Source: an uncultured Bacteroidales bacterium (lineage in GTDB: Bacteria > Bacteroidota > Bacteroidia > Bacteroidales > UBA932). Taken from it: 8,256 bases of DNA. Below, one piece after another: positions 7,250 to 8,256 of this stretch. The stretch's first letter is position 1. Each line of letters opens with the position of its first letter. Under the pieces are notes generated by a model. The model saw only the letters and a program-made list of their open reading frames with translations. It had not been told where the DNA came from and did not search any database. The translations under genes and the position numbers were made by a program. The DNA lies in the NCBI GenBank assembly GCA_905236955.1, contig CAJOQW010000084.1, positions 1 through 8,256 of the forward strand. The letters run 5' to 3'.

Positions 7250-8256
7250 TACTTCTCCTCTGCCTTCTCAAGCTTGTCCTTGAGTGCAGCGAGGGCATCG
7301 ATGTCGCCGAGGGTGGTCTTCTCGATGTTGGTGTTGATGCGCTTTACCGCCTTCTTGGTGTTCTCGCTTTCTGCTGCGACCGCACGCTCCTTGACCTCCT
7401 GGTAAGTGCGGAGATGGCTGAGGAGGATGCGGCGGGTGCTGCGGCGGAACTCGACTACCTTGAACGGCAGGGTTTCGCCAGCGACAGCCTGCTTGCCGTC
7501 TTCCTTGACGAGCTCGCGGTTGAATGCGAAGCCGGGGACATCGCAGCCGAGGTCGATGTTGGCGCCCTTGTCGGTGGTGGATGCCACGGTGCCTTCGACT
7601 GTGCTGCCTACGGGGAACTTGGCCTCGATTTCATCCCACGGATTGGGAACGAGCTGCTTGTGGCCGAGGCTGAGCTTGTGGTTGCTCTCGTCCACCTCGA
7701 GGATCTGGACCTCGATCTCGTCGCCGATGGCAACAACCTCGCCGGGATGCTTGATCTTGTTCCAGCTGAGGTCGCTGATGTGCACGAGACCCTCCACGCC
7801 GTCTTCCAGCTCTGCGAACACACCGAAGTTGGTGATGTTGCGGACGGTAGCCTTATGGGTGCTGCCGACGGGATACTTGGCAATGATGTTCTCCCACGGA
7901 TTGGACATGAGCTGCTTGATACCGAGGGACATCTTGTGGCTTTCGCGGTCGATGCTCAGGATCTGGGCCTCGACTTCGTCGCCGACCTTGAGGAATTCCT
8001 GGGCGCTGTGAAGCCTGGGACTCCAGGACATCTCGCTGACATGCACGAGGCCTTCCACGCCGGGTTCGATCTCAACGAATGCACCGTAATCGGCGATGAT
8101 GACCACCTTGCCCTTGACCTTGTCGCCGACCTTGAGGTTCGGATCGAGATTGTCCCAGGGATGCGGGGTGAGCTGCTTGAGACCGAGGGCGATGCGCTTC
8201 TGCTCGCTGTTGAAATCGAGCACGACCACCTTGATCTTCTGGTCGAGTGCGACCAC
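7249..8256 (-). CDS. rpsA: 30S ribosomal protein S1 (5' end outside the window)
   Basis: The C-terminal 335 residues of ribosomal protein S1, the RNA-binding protein that helps mRNA dock on the 30S subunit. The fragment begins inside an S1 (OB-fold) repeat (1-29) and then has two clear repeats, about 43-116 and 130-202, each with VEGLVHxS, a KxSLGxKQL end and an NPWD/NPWE linker. A more divergent last repeat (about 216-282) has GANIDLG and PGFAFNREL in place of the usual motif. A lysine- and glutamate-rich, probably helical tail (about 283-335) follows. Bacteroidota S1 proteins are near 600 residues, so slightly less than half is missing. The frame is open to the window edge; the first codon here is an internal GTG, not a start. 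It ends in TAA at 7251-7249, sharing a base with the rnz ATG, and appears to be the first visible gene of the rpsA-rnz-glucosaminidase-mltG block. It could instead be another multi-repeat S1 protein, but the repeat form fits rpsA best. Confidence 0.93.
   Translation of the reverse strand: MVALDQKIKVVVLDFNSEQKRIALGLKQLTPHPWDNLDPNLKVGDKVKGKVVIIADYGAFVEIEPGVEGLVHVSEMSWSPRLHSAQEFLKVGDEVEAQILSIDRESHKMSLGIKQLMSNPWENIIAKYPVGSTHKATVRNITNFGVFAELEDGVEGLVHISDLSWNKIKHPGEVVAIGDEIEVQILEVDESNHKLSLGHKQLVPNPWDEIEAKFPVGSTVEGTVASTTDKGANIDLGCDVPGFAFNRELVKEDGKQAVAGETLPFKVVEFRRSTRRILLSHLRTYQEVKERAVAAESENTKKAVKRINTNIEKTTLGDIDALAALKDKLEKAEEK
7255..7260 (-). promoter_or_regulatory. Possible Shine-Dalgarno sequence for rnz inside the end of rpsA
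   Basis: Read on the minus strand, the last codons of rpsA give GAGGAG, which ends five bases before the rnz ATG at 7249. This is a good match and spacing for a Shine-Dalgarno sequence and would help ribosomes finishing rpsA to restart at the TAATG junction. The same bases encode the Glu-Glu of the S1 C-terminus, and Bacteroidota seldom depend on such sites, so the match may be chance. Confidence 0.35.
7651..8180 (-). repeat. Tandem S1-domain coding repeats, about 86-87 codons each
   Basis: The rpsA repeats can be seen in the DNA: the decamer gagctgcttg (plus strand, coding for the KQL end of each repeat) occurs at 7651, 7909 and 8170, which is 258 and 261 bases apart. Blocks coding for NPWD/NPWE and VEGLVHxS recur at the same period. 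This is ordinary domain duplication within S1, with the copies diverged at most positions, not a mobile or regulatory repeat. Confidence 0.85.

Noticed and set aside
6489..7298. 269-codon minus-strand frame overlapping rnz in another frame
   Set aside because: The rnz frame carries all metallo-beta-lactamase motifs, while this frame is arginine- and proline-rich with no family signal.
7651..8180. Regularly spaced repeats of about 260 bases, considered as a repeat array
   Set aside because: They are coding repeats for S1 OB-fold domains in an open frame; the spacing is far too long for CRISPR and the copies differ at many positions.

Overview
The window looks like an ordinary chromosomal region of a Bacteroidota (probably Bacteroidales) bacterium of moderately high GC. 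The evidence is the type of the proteins: a GH73 glucosaminidase with C-terminal LysM-like modules, an RNase Z whose motifs resemble the Bacteroides type, and a multi-repeat ribosomal protein S1. Most genes lack a clear Shine-Dalgarno sequence, and there is a possible TAnnTTTG promoter box. Genus cannot be settled from the sequence alone. I see no mobile element, CRISPR array, tRNA or rRNA.

Layout. Positions 1-93 hold the last 30 codons of a plus-strand gene that ends in a hydrophobic segment, followed by a strong rho-independent terminator (118-155). Next is a plus-strand pair: a long RelA/SpoT homologue (185-2275) and uvrB (2272-4446), which overlap by four bases (ATGA). The rest, 4465-8256, is a minus-strand block that converges on uvrB with an 18-base gap. 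Read in its own direction it is rpsA (5' end outside the window), a ribonuclease Z, an exported GH73 glucosaminidase with LysM-like repeats, and the endolytic transglycosylase MltG. All three junctions in this block overlap (TAATG, ATGA, ATGA), so the genes are probably co-transcribed and translationally coupled.

How the genes fit together. The plus-strand pair joins (p)ppGpp metabolism to nucleotide excision repair. The minus-strand block joins translation (S1), tRNA 3' maturation (RNase Z) and two peptidoglycan-cleaving enzymes that act outside the cytoplasmic membrane.

I found no convincing new multi-gene system. The points worth a second look are: the Rel protein has lost most of its (p)ppGpp hydrolase signature but keeps an intact synthetase; the RNase Z lacks about 40 central residues; the UvrB has a long linker before its UVR motif; and stop-start overlaps are used at every internal junction of both gene groups.
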